Below are positions 15,735-24,804 of a DNA stretch of 45,112 bases, piece after piece. Below the pieces are notes generated by a model. That model was not told the DNA's origin and made no database searches. It saw only the letters and a list, made by a program, of their open reading frames with translations. Both the position numbers and the translations under genes were made by a program. Within the stretch, counting starts at the first letter, position 1, and every line of letters begins with the position of its first letter. This DNA comes from Nocardia arthritidis NBRC 100137 (GTDB lineage Bacteria; Actinomycetota; Actinomycetes; Mycobacteriales; Mycobacteriaceae), in assembly GCF_001612765.1 (NCBI RefSeq), contig NZ_BDBB01000010.1, positions 1 to 45,112 of the forward strand, written 5' to 3'.

Positions 15735-16678
15735 CCGCGGCCGCGCGGCAATGCCCGCGCTCGCCCACCGACGGCCCCGAGCGCCTTGCCCACCGACGCG
15801 GCCTCGGCCACGGACCCGACGTCACGCAAGTCCGCCAGTCCGGCGGCCAGGTCGACGCGACCTTCCGCCAATCCGATCGTCAGCGCGATGAGTTCGCACA
15901 CCGCGGCCGGGTCGTCCAGGCGCAGGAAGTTCTGGCCGAGCAGCTCATGCCAGTGCTCGGCGATCTCCGGGTCGTGGAAGTAGCTGGACTGGTTGGGCAG
16001 GATGTAGTGCACGTGCCAGCGTTCGGCGAGTTCGCGGTAGATGGATTCCACCGAGATGTCCTGGCGCACACTGTCGCCGATGATCGCGCGGATGTGACGG
16101 GAGGCCAGCCGCGGCTTGTTCAGCTCGTCGCCGATCAGGAACAGATAGCCCTTCTTGCGCCGCTTGTCCCAGGCGTCGGTCGCGATGTGCGTCGCCAGGA
16201 AATAGGCGGCCAGTTCGTAGCTTTCGGACTTCTGCCCACCGCCGCCGCCCTCCAGGAAGATGGCGCGCAACTGCTCGTCCATCCGGTTGTCGGATTCGAA
16301 CTGGCCGATCTGCAACGGCACGCGGTCGGTGTCCGCGTCGCCGATCGCGCCGAACAGGATCTGCGGGTCGTCCGCGTAACCCTTGCGCCGCAACAGACCG
16401 TGCAGAGTACCCAGCTTGTCCTGCATGATCCGCGGCACCCGCCCCATCGATCCGGTGACGTCGAACAGCACCGCGATGGGCAGCGAACTGCCGTGCTCGG
16501 CCGAATCCCGGCATTCGCGCACCGTGACGCCGAGTGGATCCAGCGTCGGGTGCACCCGCCACTCGGCGTGCGGCTCGGCCCGCATGTCGGCGGTGTAGCC
16601 GAAGTCGTCGATGCCGCGAGCGGCGCGGAAGGTCTTCGCCGCGCGGTAGGCGGAGTCGTCCCAGTTTCCGTATCCCAT
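15731..16678 (-). CDS. von Willebrand factor A domain protein heading the PurA-like/NrtR operon
   Basis: The product is 315 aa. A conserved N-terminus (MGYGNWDDSAYRAAKTFRA) precedes a vWA domain whose metal site reads IAVLFDVTGSMG at Asp73-Ser77 (DxTxS in place of DxSxS). Further on are GAIGDADTDRVPLQIG and a Gly-rich loop FLEGGGGGQKSESYELA, then KGYLFLIGDELNK. There is no signal peptide or membrane segment, so it is cytoplasmic. vWA proteins of this kind often act as adaptors with ATPases or RNA/nucleotide enzymes; the partner here is probably the co-encoded PurA-like protein (inference). ATG 16678 has AGAGAGGG about 9 nt upstream. The stop overlaps the next start (GTGA). Confidence 0.85.
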   Translation of the reverse strand: MGYGNWDDSAYRAAKTFRAARGIDDFGYTADMRAEPHAEWRVHPTLDPLGVTVRECRDSAEHGSSLPIAVLFDVTGSMGRVPRIMQDKLGTLHGLLRRKGYADDPQILFGAIGDADTDRVPLQIGQFESDNRMDEQLRAIFLEGGGGGQKSESYELAAYFLATHIATDAWDKRRKKGYLFLIGDELNKPRLASRHIRAIIGDSVRQDISVESIYRELAERWHVHYILPNQSSYFHDPEIAEHWHELLGQNFLRLDDPAAVCELIALTIGLAEGRVDLAAGLADLRDVGSVAEAASVGKALGAVGGRARALPRGRG

Positions 16679-16697
16679 GTGATCACGCCCTCTCTTT

Positions 16698-16720
16698 GTT
16701 TTAGTGTACGTGACTAAAAC
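16698..16720. promoter_or_regulatory. 23-bp palindromic operator, probable NrtR-type binding site
   Basis: Perfect 8-bp arms GTTTTAGT and ACTAAAAC flank a 7-base centre. The element is AT-rich in a GC-rich surrounding and sits 19 bp upstream of the vWA start codon. It overlaps the -10 element and the spacer of the promoter at 16703-16732. A repressor bound here would block transcription. The operon's own last gene encodes an NrtR-type regulator, the obvious candidate ligand (inference). Confidence 0.75.
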
Positions 16721-16732
16721 TAGGGCGGTCAA
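16703..16732 (-). promoter_or_regulatory. sigma-70-like promoter of the vWA/PurA-like/NrtR operon
   Basis: On the minus strand, TTGACC (16727-16732) and TACACT (16703-16708) are separated by 18 bases. Both hexamers are close to consensus. Transcription would begin about 10-12 bases before the AGAGAGGG ribosome site, leaving a very short leader before ATG 16678. Confidence 0.6.
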
Positions 16733-16790
16733 GGATCGCGAACATCGGCCGTCCGCCCGAGCTATGGGTAGTACCTCGACGACGCGCACC

Positions 16791-16823
16791 GGAGCCGGGC
16801 ACCACCAATCGGTGCCTGGCTCC
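16791..16823. terminator. hairpin terminator downstream of the ABC-F gene
   Basis: GGAGCCGGGCACC and GGTGCCTGGCTCC form a 13-bp stem (one G-T wobble) with a 7-base loop. It lies 140 bp past the ABC-F stop and just upstream of the vWA promoter. No T-tract follows, which is common for actinobacterial hairpins. The rest of 16733-16962 shows nothing else. Confidence 0.5.
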
Positions 16824-16962
16824 CGTGCACGTGCAGGCGCATGGTCGCAGCCCGCGCGGTTCGCGCCCCACCCTGCTATCAGGCACCGCTGCCGGCTCGG
16901 CCTCCGCCTGTCGCCGGGAGGCCGGTTCCGCGCCCGCAGCGGCTCTCGACGGCGACGGCAGG

Positions 16963-18552
16963 TCAGGTCACCAGCGTCTCCGCCAATCCCTCCGCGGTGA
17001 GCTCGAGACGACGAGTCACCCCGATGTCGTCGAGGAAACGCGGATCGTGGCTGACCACGATCAGCGCCCCCTCGAAGCTCGCCAGCGCCTGGGTCAGGTG
17101 CTCCAGGCTGGGCAGGTCGAGATTGTTGGTCGGCTCGTCCAGCAACAGCAGTCGCGGCGCCGGATCGGCCAGCAGCAGCATGGCCAGCGCCGCGCGCAAC
17201 CGTTCACCGCCCGACAGCGCCGCGGCCGCGACATCGGCGTCCGCGCCGCGGAACAGGAAGCGGGCCAGCTGCGCCCGGATCCGCTCCGCGGACGCGTGCG
17301 GCGCCGTCGAGGCGACGTTCTCGAAGACCGATCGCCGCTCGTCGAACACGTCCAGCCGCTGCGGCAGCATCCGCCACGGCACCTTCGGCCCCTCCTGCGC
17401 GATGCGCCGCAGCAACGTCGTCTTGCCGACGCCGTTGCGTCCGGTCAGCGCGATCCGCTCCGGACCGGACACCCGCAACGTCACCGTGGGCCCGCACGCC
17501 AGCTCGACCCGTTCCAGCTCGATCACGTCCTGGCCGGGATACAACCGCGTGCCGGGTAGCTCCACCCGGATCTCCCGATCGTCGCGCAACAGCTCCTTCG
17601 CCTGCTCGAGCTGCTCCTTGGCGGTGTCCAGCTTCTCGATGTGGTTGTTGCGCAGCTTGCCGGCCGACACCTGCGCCTGGCGTTTGCGTTCGTTCATGAT
17701 GATCTTCGGCTCGCGCTTCTGATCCCACATCTTCTGCCCGTATCGCTGCCTGCGGTCCAGCTTGATGCGCGCCTCGACGAGTTCGCGGGCCTGCTTGCGG
17801 ACATCGCTGCGCGCGTCGCGGATCGCGGCACGAGCCGCTTCCTGCTCGGCGGCGACGATCCGCTCGTACTCGCTGAAATTTCCACCGAACAGCCGCAATT
17901 CGCCGTGGCGTAGCTCCGCGATGGAGGTCATCCGCTCGAGCAGCTCACGATCATGGCTGACCGTGAGCACCGTGCCGGAGAACTGTTCGACCACCTCGTA
18001 GAGCCGTGCGCGCGCCATCCGGTCAAGGTTGTTCGTCGGTTCGTCCAGCAGCAGCACGTCCGGCTCGGCGAGCAGCTCGGCGATCAGTCCGAGCAGCACC
18101 GTCTCGCCGCCGGAGAGGGTGTCGAGCGTGCGATCGAGCTGCTCCACCGAGTCGGCGACGTAGTGCAGTCCGAGCCGGGCCAGCAACGCCAACGCCCGCT
18201 CCTCGACATCCCAGTGATTACCGACCAGATCGAAGTCGGCTTCACCGCCCGACCCGGACTCGATGCGGTGCAATGCCTTTCGCACCTCCCCGATGCCCAG
18301 GACCGAATCGACGCGCTGCCCCGCACCCAGGCCGAGATCCTGGCGCAGATACCCGAGATGCCCGATGACGGTGACGGACCCGCGAACGGGCTTCAGCTCC
18401 CCCGCGATCAACCGCAGCAAAGTGGACTTGCCCGCACCGTTACCGCCCACCAGGCCGATGTGACCGGGACCGAGGACGGCGTCGAGGCCGTCGAAAACGG
18501 GGGTGCCGTCCGGCCAGCCGAAAGTGAGATCGGAAAAAGACAGATTGGTCAT
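16963..18552 (-). CDS. ABC-F family ATPase (tandem ABC domains, no membrane segments)
   Basis: The product is 529 aa. The first nucleotide-binding domain has GGNGAGKST (Walker A), LSGGE (signature) and VLLLDEPTNNLD (Walker B). A basic, coiled-coil linker of about 80 residues follows (RKQARELVEARIKLDRRQRYG, KIIMNERKRQAQ). The second domain has GRNGVGKTT, LSGGE and LLLLDEPTNNLD. The absence of transmembrane segments and the charged linker define ABC-F proteins, which act on ribosomes; some give resistance to antibiotics that bind the 50S subunit, others regulate translation. ATG 18552 follows AGGAG by 5 nt. An in-frame GTG at 18603 also has a GAGG site and would add 17 residues. Confidence 0.9.
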   Translation of the reverse strand: MTNLSFSDLTFGWPDGTPVFDGLDAVLGPGHIGLVGGNGAGKSTLLRLIAGELKPVRGSVTVIGHLGYLRQDLGLGAGQRVDSVLGIGEVRKALHRIESGSGGEADFDLVGNHWDVEERALALLARLGLHYVADSVEQLDRTLDTLSGGETVLLGLIAELLAEPDVLLLDEPTNNLDRMARARLYEVVEQFSGTVLTVSHDRELLERMTSIAELRHGELRLFGGNFSEYERIVAAEQEAARAAIRDARSDVRKQARELVEARIKLDRRQRYGQKMWDQKREPKIIMNERKRQAQVSAGKLRNNHIEKLDTAKEQLEQAKELLRDDREIRVELPGTRLYPGQDVIELERVELACGPTVTLRVSGPERIALTGRNGVGKTTLLRRIAQEGPKVPWRMLPQRLDVFDERRSVFENVASTAPHASAERIRAQLARFLFRGADADVAAAALSGGERLRAALAMLLLADPAPRLLLLDEPTNNLDLPSLEHLTQALASFEGALIVVSHDPRFLDDIGVTRRLELTAEGLAETLVT

Positions 18553-18717
18553 GCCTGCTCCTGGAGGTTGCGACGAATGACGGCGCGCGAATGCGGGCCG
18601 CACGAGTGGCTACCTCAAATGAGCAACGGCAGAACTCCGATCAACGGGGATAAGACCTGTCCAGATTAGACACAACTCGGCCGATTGCGCCAGTGCAATT
18701 CGGATCACACGTCCGCT

Positions 18718-19323
18718 TCAGGACGACGCGCCGATGATGACGGACGCGGCCGCAGGGAGCGGATAGGGACGTTCCTCGGGGAGAGCCCGCGCCGTCGCCT
18801 CCAACTCCCCCGCGGCTATCATCCGGCGCAGCTGCCGCGCTTCCTCGGTGACATCGCGGATGCCGATGATCCATCGGTCGAGGTAGTGCTCTACCGCGAT
18901 ACCCGCCAAGCCCACCTGCACAGAGCGGTACGACAGGGGCCGGTGTGCGAGATCTCGTTCCGGGTCCCATTGGATGCGCGCCGGACTCGTTTGGAGCCGC
19001 TCCGCCCATGCCCGCCGATCCGGGAACAGTTTCGGCTCGTAGTGGCTTAGACAGGCATGCGCCAGCGCCCACTCGAACCCGGAACGGGTGATCGTGACCG
19101 CCAGAACTCGTTCCTGGCCGGGCTTGCTCGCCCAACCGCAGCGATACATCATCCACAGGAACGAGGGCTTGATCCACGTCATCCGCTCGCGGCGGAACGG
19201 GGCTACGAAAGTTCCTGCGGCCAGGGCGGATTCCGCGATCTCCGGGGCGTATGCCTGATAGACGACGATCGTGTTCTCGTCGTAGACCGCCCGAATCCGG
19301 CGCGGCGGCTCGTCAGCTCGCAT
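18718..19323 (-). CDS. DUF4291 family protein
   Basis: The product is 201 aa and recognisable as DUF4291: it begins RRIRAVYDENTIVVYQAYAPEIAESAL, continues RRERMTWIKPSFLWMMYRCGW, and contains LSHYEP, QWDPERD and LSYRSVQVGL. These blocks are strongly conserved across many bacteria and fungi, but the function is unknown to me. There is no signal peptide or membrane segment. The start at ATG 19323 fits the usual N-terminus. It stands alone between apt and the ABC-F gene; the 165 bp to the ABC-F start contain no clear regulatory element. Confidence 0.88.
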   Translation of the reverse strand: MRADEPPRRIRAVYDENTIVVYQAYAPEIAESALAAGTFVAPFRRERMTWIKPSFLWMMYRCGWASKPGQERVLAVTITRSGFEWALAHACLSHYEPKLFPDRRAWAERLQTSPARIQWDPERDLAHRPLSYRSVQVGLAGIAVEHYLDRWIIGIRDVTEEARQLRRMIAAGELEATARALPEERPYPLPAAASVIIGASS

Positions 19324-19413
19324 GCCGCGATCCTGACAGCCACCGCGGTCCAGGGCAACGGATTTCCGCTACGCGCAACCCGCTGCGAGTGGCGAGCGGA
19401 TCCGAGGCATGGC

Positions 19414-19986
19414 TCAGAGCTGGACGATGGAGGTCAGCGGGTAGTCGCCCTGCCGTGCGCGCCCGCCGAGGAAGCCGAGTTCCAGCACCACCGCGGCGGC
19501 GGCCACCTCGGCGCCCGCCTGCTTGAAGATTTCGGCGGCGGCCGCGAGCGTGCCGCCGGTGGCGAGCACGTCGTCCAGCAACAGGACGCGACGGCCCGCC
19601 AGTTCGATGCCGTCCGCGGGAATCTCCAGCGCGGCAGTGCCGTACTCGAGGCTGTATTCGCGGCTGATCACCGGCGGCGGCAGCTTGCCCGCCTTGCGGA
19701 TGGCGAGCACGCCGGTGCCGAGGGATGCGGCGACACCGGCGCCGAGCAGGAAGCCGCGGGCATCGACGCCCGCCACCAGATCTGCGTCGGGCGCGCACGC
19801 GGCCAGGCAGTCGACCACCGCGCGGAAGCCCTCGGCGTCCGCGAACACGGGGGTGAGATCCGCGAAACGCACACCGGACGTGGGAAAGTCGTCGTGCCAA
19901 CGGGTCAAACGGTCGACCACCTCGGCGGCTTTGGTGGTCCGTTCGGCGGCTACGTCCGCGGATTCGATTGCCGCGTGCTTACTCAT
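19414..19986 (-). CDS. apt: adenine phosphoribosyltransferase
   Basis: The product is 190 aa. The PRPP-binding motif is VLLLDDVLATGGTLAAA near residues 133-149, and the N-terminal FADLTPVFAD block plus GVDARGFLLGAGVA and RKAGKLPPPV are typical of Apt. The enzyme converts adenine and PRPP to AMP in purine salvage. GGAGAGG lies 7 nt before ATG 19986; GTG 19992 is an in-frame alternative. It lies 37 bp after the substrate-binding lipoprotein gene, as in the mycobacterial secD-secF-lipoprotein-apt-rel order. Confidence 0.95.
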   Translation of the reverse strand: MSKHAAIESADVAAERTTKAAEVVDRLTRWHDDFPTSGVRFADLTPVFADAEGFRAVVDCLAACAPDADLVAGVDARGFLLGAGVAASLGTGVLAIRKAGKLPPPVISREYSLEYGTAALEIPADGIELAGRRVLLLDDVLATGGTLAAAAEIFKQAGAEVAAAAVVLELGFLGGRARQGDYPLTSIVQL

Positions 19987-20023
19987 CGACACCTCTCCAT
20001 GATCCCATCACCCACACCGTCGG

Positions 20024-21745
20024 TCACCGCTCGAGCACCCACCGGTCCATGTTCCAGCCGGAGCCGGCCTGGGTGGGGGCGGCGATCCCGTTGCGCAGCC
20101 CTTTGCCGAAGGCGATCGTGCGCGGAGTGGCGAACAACGGGATGCTCGGCAGCTCCGCCCACAGCAGGTTCTCCGCCTCGGTGAGCAGATTCAGCTGTAC
20201 GGCCGCGCTGTCGTCGGCCCCGAGCTGATCGGTGATCGCATCGTAACGGCCGTTGCCGAACCGTCCGAAATTGAGCCCGCTACCGGTGCGCAACGCGCTG
20301 GTCGCGGCCTCGCCCCCGAGCGAGCCCGCCGGACCGGGCGCCGCGGCGGTGCTGCCCAGGACGGCGTCGACCTTGCCCTCGGTGAGCCGGGCGGGAGTGA
20401 AGTCGGGCGCACCGGCGTCCACCACGGTGATGCCCGCCGGTTTGCAGGCCTCGGCGATCATGGCGACGGTCTGCGCGCGGCGATCGTCCGGACCCTGATA
20501 GCCGATCCGGACGGTCGGGTTCGGCGCACCGGAGGCCGCGACCGCCCGGGTCGCGTTCGCCACGTCGCCACCGGAGTACTTGTTCGCCGCGCCGATGACC
20601 GCCGGGTAGAACAGGGAGTCCTGCTGCACCACGTGCGCGTCGAGCGGGCCTGAGCCGAGCCCGGTCTTCGGTGCGTCCGGCGCCTTGCCGAGCTTGTCGA
20701 ACAGCGTCTGACGTGGCAGGCACAACGCGAACGCGCGGCGCGCCTCGACCGAGGCGAACACGCCGCCGGTCGACAGCACCAGTTGCTCGGCGCCCCGGCC
20801 GGGCATGGTCTGCACCGAGAAGCCGTTCAGATTCAGGTCTTTCACCGAATGCGCACCGATGTCGAGCACACCGACGGCGTTGTCGCCGACCTTCTGCTTC
20901 AGGTCGAAGGTCTTGGGCCAGACGACGATTCGCCCGGTCGCCGGTTTGTTGCCCCACCACCGCTCGTTGGCGACCAGCACCAAGCCGTCCTCGCTGCCGA
21001 ACGACTCGATGCGGTACGGCCCCGACGAAGGAAACCGCGACAGGTCCAGCCGGCCGTCGGCCGGGATGGTCCATCCGGTGTTCCAGAATTCCGCGATCCT
21101 GCCGAGAGCATTCGGGTCGCCGGTCTGCAACGCCGACACGACATTGGGCACGTTAGCGACTCGGGCCGCGACGTGCGCGGGCACCAACTCGCCCGCCGTG
21201 AACAGAGTGCGCCACGGCAGGTAACGCCGACCGGGCCGGAACACCACCGTGGCATCCCGCGAACCGGGCTGGCAGTCGACGCGCTCGATGTCGTCGTAGC
21301 CGCTGGTGCTCGCGGCGTCGAAGAGCGGAACCGCGCCGCGGTCACCAGGTTTGGTGTACCGCCCGCTGCGGGCGGCCCAGGCCAGCACCAAGTCGTCACA
21401 TGAGGTCGGCACACCGTCGGAGTACACGCCGTCGGGATTGAGGCGGTACTGGATGGTCTGCGACTCGCCCGGCACCTCCTTGGCGGTCCCGAAGTCGGTG
21501 TCGGCGACCTGCTGGCCGTCCGGACCTGTGTAGAAGAAACCGGTGAGCACCCGGGAGAACACCGCCGACGAGCCGGAACTCGTTCCGAGTGTGCTGCCGC
21601 CGTTATAGGTGGCGATGGTGGCATCGGTCGCGTAGCCGATGGAGGGAACCTGGTTCTTACTGGAGCAGCCGACCATCAACCCGGCGGCCAGCGTGCCCGC
21701 AGCGAGCGCTCCGATCAGTCGTACCGCACCGCGTGGCTGTCGCAT
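20024..21745 (-). CDS. ABC-transporter peptide-binding lipoprotein (SBP family 5)
   Basis: The product is 573 aa. The signal sequence ends in the lipobox GLMVGCSS (Cys near 27), so it is a lipid-anchored extracytoplasmic protein. The fold is that of dipeptide/oligopeptide-binding proteins: LTGFFYTGPDGQQV, YRLNPDGVYSDGVPTSCDDLVLAW, SGPYRIESF, VLVANERWWG and a C-terminal LPSIPLFATPRTIAF. No permease or ATPase genes are adjacent. In mycobacteria the orthologue (Rv2585c, by position) likewise stands alone between secF and apt. It may therefore be an orphan binding protein, or serve a transporter encoded elsewhere. Confidence 0.9.
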   Translation of the reverse strand: MRQPRGAVRLIGALAAGTLAAGLMVGCSSKNQVPSIGYATDATIATYNGGSTLGTSSGSSAVFSRVLTGFFYTGPDGQQVADTDFGTAKEVPGESQTIQYRLNPDGVYSDGVPTSCDDLVLAWAARSGRYTKPGDRGAVPLFDAASTSGYDDIERVDCQPGSRDATVVFRPGRRYLPWRTLFTAGELVPAHVAARVANVPNVVSALQTGDPNALGRIAEFWNTGWTIPADGRLDLSRFPSSGPYRIESFGSEDGLVLVANERWWGNKPATGRIVVWPKTFDLKQKVGDNAVGVLDIGAHSVKDLNLNGFSVQTMPGRGAEQLVLSTGGVFASVEARRAFALCLPRQTLFDKLGKAPDAPKTGLGSGPLDAHVVQQDSLFYPAVIGAANKYSGGDVANATRAVAASGAPNPTVRIGYQGPDDRRAQTVAMIAEACKPAGITVVDAGAPDFTPARLTEGKVDAVLGSTAAAPGPAGSLGGEAATSALRTGSGLNFGRFGNGRYDAITDQLGADDSAAVQLNLLTEAENLLWAELPSIPLFATPRTIAFGKGLRNGIAAPTQAGSGWNMDRWVLER

Positions 21746-21762
21746 GAAACCCCTGTCTGGTG

Positions 21763-22998
21763 TCAGTTCCGCCTTTTGTGCCGCTTACCGCTCGGGCGCG
21801 CACCGGGTCGCGGTGTCTGCCCCGCCGCACGCTGTCCGCGCGGCGTCTCGCCGAAATCCCGGCCCGATGCCATGCTCGCCCGGCGCTCGGCCGCGACGCC
21901 TGCCCGGGCGCCGGCCGCACCGGCCCGCTTGGCGAGGACCTTCTTGGTGTGCGCCGCCACCGGCCCCCAGCGCTCTTTGATCGAGACCAGCAGCGGAGTC
22001 GCGAAGAAGATCGAGGAGTAGGTGCCGACCAGCAGACCGACCAGCTGCACCAGCGCCAAGTCCTTGAGGGTGCCCACGCCGAGCATCCAGACCGCGATCA
22101 CCATCAAGCCGACGATCGGCAGAATACCGATCAAGGCGGTGTTGATCGAGCGCATGAGGGTCTGGTTCACCGCGAGGTTGGCCTGCTCACCGTAGGTGCG
22201 CCTGGTCAGGTGCAGGATGCCGTGGGTATTCTCCTCGACCTTGTCGAACACAACGACCGAGTCGTAGAGCGAGAAGCCGAGGATCGTCAGGATGCCGATG
22301 ACCGTGGCCGGGGTGACCTCGAAGCCGACGAGCGAGTACACGCCCGCGGTGACCGTGACGTCGAAGGCCAGCGCCGCCAGCGCCGCGATGGCCATGTGCG
22401 GTTCGAATCGGACCGCGATGTATACCGCGACGAGCACGAGGAACACCGCGAGCGCGATGAGCGCCTTGCGGGTGATCTGGCTACCCCAGGTCTCGCTGAC
22501 GTCGGAGGTGCTGATCGCGGCCCGGCTCGGGTTGCCGGACTTGTCCTTCGGCTGGAACTTCGCGAACAGCGCGTTGTTCAGCGCCTCGACCTGCTGCTGG
22601 TCCAGCGCCTCGGACCGGATCAGCATGGTGGCCGATCCGCCGGTACCGACGGTCTGCACCGAGACCGGATCGGTGCCGATAGCGCCGCGGTAGGCCTCCT
22701 CCGCCGCGCTGGTGGTCGCGTTCCCCGCCGGGAACTGGATGCGCGAACCGCCCTCGAAGTCGATGCCGAAGTTGAAGCCGCGGAAGAGGATGCTGCCCAG
22801 CGAGACGAGCACGATCGCGGCGGTGATCAGGTACCACATCCGGCGCTTGCCGATGACGTCGATGGCGCCGGTACCGGTGTAGAGGCGGTTGAGGAAGCCG
22901 TGCTTGGGCTGCTGCGGGCCGCCGACCGCCGCGAACACGTCGGTGATCTCGGTAGCGCTCGTCTTGTCGAGCGAGGGGGTGGTGTGGCTGTTGGTCAT
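21763..22998 (-). CDS. secF: protein translocase subunit SecF
   Basis: The product is 411 aa with six membrane segments. Diagnostic motifs are GIDFEGGSRIQFPAG after the first helix, the conserved VGILTILGFSLYDSVVVFDKVEEN block, and EQANLAVNQTLMRSINT. A basic C-terminal tail (RPSGKRHKRRN) is typical of actinobacterial SecF. With SecD it uses the proton gradient to help complete export through SecYEG. It lies 7 bp downstream of secD and 17 bp upstream of the lipoprotein gene, so this is one operon. Confidence 0.97.
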   Translation of the reverse strand: MTNSHTTPSLDKTSATEITDVFAAVGGPQQPKHGFLNRLYTGTGAIDVIGKRRMWYLITAAIVLVSLGSILFRGFNFGIDFEGGSRIQFPAGNATTSAAEEAYRGAIGTDPVSVQTVGTGGSATMLIRSEALDQQQVEALNNALFAKFQPKDKSGNPSRAAISTSDVSETWGSQITRKALIALAVFLVLVAVYIAVRFEPHMAIAALAALAFDVTVTAGVYSLVGFEVTPATVIGILTILGFSLYDSVVVFDKVEENTHGILHLTRRTYGEQANLAVNQTLMRSINTALIGILPIVGLMVIAVWMLGVGTLKDLALVQLVGLLVGTYSSIFFATPLLVSIKERWGPVAAHTKKVLAKRAGAAGARAGVAAERRASMASGRDFGETPRGQRAAGQTPRPGARPSGKRHKRRN

Positions 22999-23005
22999 CG
23001 CGTCC

Positions 23006-24685
23006 TCACGCCTTCCCGAGTGCGGCCTCGGCCGCCTTCCGCTCGCGGGCGATCTGCTGGATCGCGCCGAGGCCGTTCACCGAGGGCTTGGACCAGAACG
23101 CCGTCCGCGAAGCCAGCAGCACCAGCGGCGAAGTGACCAGGAACACCACGACCACGTCGAGGATCGTGGTGAGACCGAGGGTGAACGCGAAGCCCTTCAC
23201 CTGGCCGACGGCCAGGATGTACAGCACGGCCGCGGCGATGAAGCTGACGGCGTTGCCGGACAGGATGGTCCGGCGGGCGCGCTGCCAGCCACGGGGAGCC
23301 GCGGAACGGAAACTGCGTCCTTCGCGCATCTCGTCCTTGATGCGTTCGAAGAACACCACGAACGAGTCGGCGGTCATACCGATACCGATGATCAGACCGG
23401 CGATACCGGCGAGGTCGAGTGTGAACCCGATCCAGCGCCCGAGCAGCACCATGATGCCGTACACCGCGAATCCGGAGGCCACCAGCGACAAACCGGTGAC
23501 GAAACCCAGCATCCGGTAGTAGGTGAGGCAGTAGAGCAACACCACAATCAAGCCGACCGCACCGGCGAGCAGGCCCGCCTTCAGCGAGGACAGGCCCAGC
23601 GTCGCGGAGACTGTCTCGGCCTCGGAGGTTTGGAACGACAGCGGCAGCGAGCCGTACTTCAGCGTGTTCGCCAGTTCCTTCGCCGATGTGGCGGTGAAGT
23701 TGCCCGAGATCTGGGTGCGGCCGCCCTGCTGCGGGCCCTGCTGCACGACCGGGGCGCTGACCACCTTCGAGTCGAGCACGAAGGCGACCCGCTTGTAGAC
23801 GTACTCGCCGGTCAGCGTCGCCCAGGCGTCGCTGCCGGCGGACTTGAAGTCCAGATAGACCTCGTGCCTGGCCTGTTGCTGGTTCAGCCCCGAAGTGGCG
23901 TCCTTGATCTCCTGGCCGTCGATGCGGCTCTTGTCCAGCAGGAAGACCTCGGTGCCGTCGGTCGAGCAGGTCACCAGCGGAAGAGCAGGGTCGTCGTTAC
24001 CCGCGAGTGGATCGGACTTTCCGCAGTCGAGGGTGGCCAGCGCGGTCTGCTGCACGGACGGGTCGGAACTCTGCCGCAGCGCCCTGGCCGCCTGGATCTC
24101 CTTCGTCGCCTCTTCGGTGGGCGTCAGGCTGGGATCGGCGGGGGGCTGCGTCGGCTGCTGAGCGGGGAACACGCGCTGCTGCGGAGCCGGGACAGGCTCG
24201 GCGGTTTCCGGTGTCGCGGGTTGCGTCGTCTCCGGCGTCGTCGGCTGCGCGGCCGGCGCGGGTTGCGTGCCCGGCGTCGGCTGCGGGGTAGCGCCGCGTC
24301 CCGCCGCGGGCACGGCCTGCAATACGGGCCGGATGTAAAGCTTGGCGGTGGTCGCCAGCGCGCGCGCCTGCTGCCCGTCGTCACCGGGCACGGTGATCAC
24401 GATGTTGTCGCCGTCGATGACGACCTCGGAGCCGCCGACGCCGAGCCCGTTGACCCGGTTCTCGATGATGTCCTGCGCCTTCTTCAGGCTGTCCTGGCTG
24501 GGCTTGCTGCCGTCGGGCGTGCGCGCGGACAGCGTGACGCGGGTGCCGCCCTGCAGGTCGATACCGAGCTTGGGTGTCGGGGACTTGTCACCGGTGAAGA
24601 ACACCAGCGCATAGACCACGGCCAGCAGCGCGGCATAGACACCGATCAGCCGCAGCGGGTGCGCCGATCCCTGGGAAGGTGGCAC
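23006..24685 (-). CDS. secD: protein translocase subunit SecD
   Basis: The product is 559 aa with one N-terminal and five C-terminal membrane helices. The family motif is [13 protein letters not shown] near residue 40, and the C-terminal half has [28 protein letters not shown]. Between the halves is a Pro/Gln/Thr-rich linker of about 60 residues (roughly 126-190), common in mycobacterial-type SecD. The start is GTG 24685 behind AGGAG. SecD pairs with SecF to drive late stages of protein export. 119 bp with no gene separate it from yajC. Confidence 0.97.
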   Translation of the reverse strand: MPPSQGSAHPLRLIGVYAALLAVVYALVFFTGDKSPTPKLGIDLQGGTRVTLSARTPDGSKPSQDSLKKAQDIIENRVNGLGVGGSEVVIDGDNIVITVPGDDGQQARALATTAKLYIRPVLQAVPAAGRGATPQPTPGTQPAPAAQPTTPETTQPATPETAEPVPAPQQRVFPAQQPTQPPADPSLTPTEEATKEIQAARALRQSSDPSVQQTALATLDCGKSDPLAGNDDPALPLVTCSTDGTEVFLLDKSRIDGQEIKDATSGLNQQQARHEVYLDFKSAGSDAWATLTGEYVYKRVAFVLDSKVVSAPVVQQGPQQGGRTQISGNFTATSAKELANTLKYGSLPLSFQTSEAETVSATLGLSSLKAGLLAGAVGLIVVLLYCLTYYRMLGFVTGLSLVASGFAVYGIMVLLGRWIGFTLDLAGIAGLIIGIGMTADSFVVFFERIKDEMREGRSFRSAAPRGWQRARRTILSGNAVSFIAAAVLYILAVGQVKGFAFTLGLTTILDVVVVFLVTSPLVLLASRTAFWSKPSVNGLGAIQQIARERKAAEAALGKA

Positions 24686-24804
24686 AGTACGTCATCTCCT
24701 AGGCGGGAAGTCGAGGATGGAACAGCGGGCGTGCGCCAGCGGCGCCGGGTGCGCGGACCAACGGCCGCGGCGACATCCGGCGAGCCGGGGCACGACCGGA
24801 ACGG

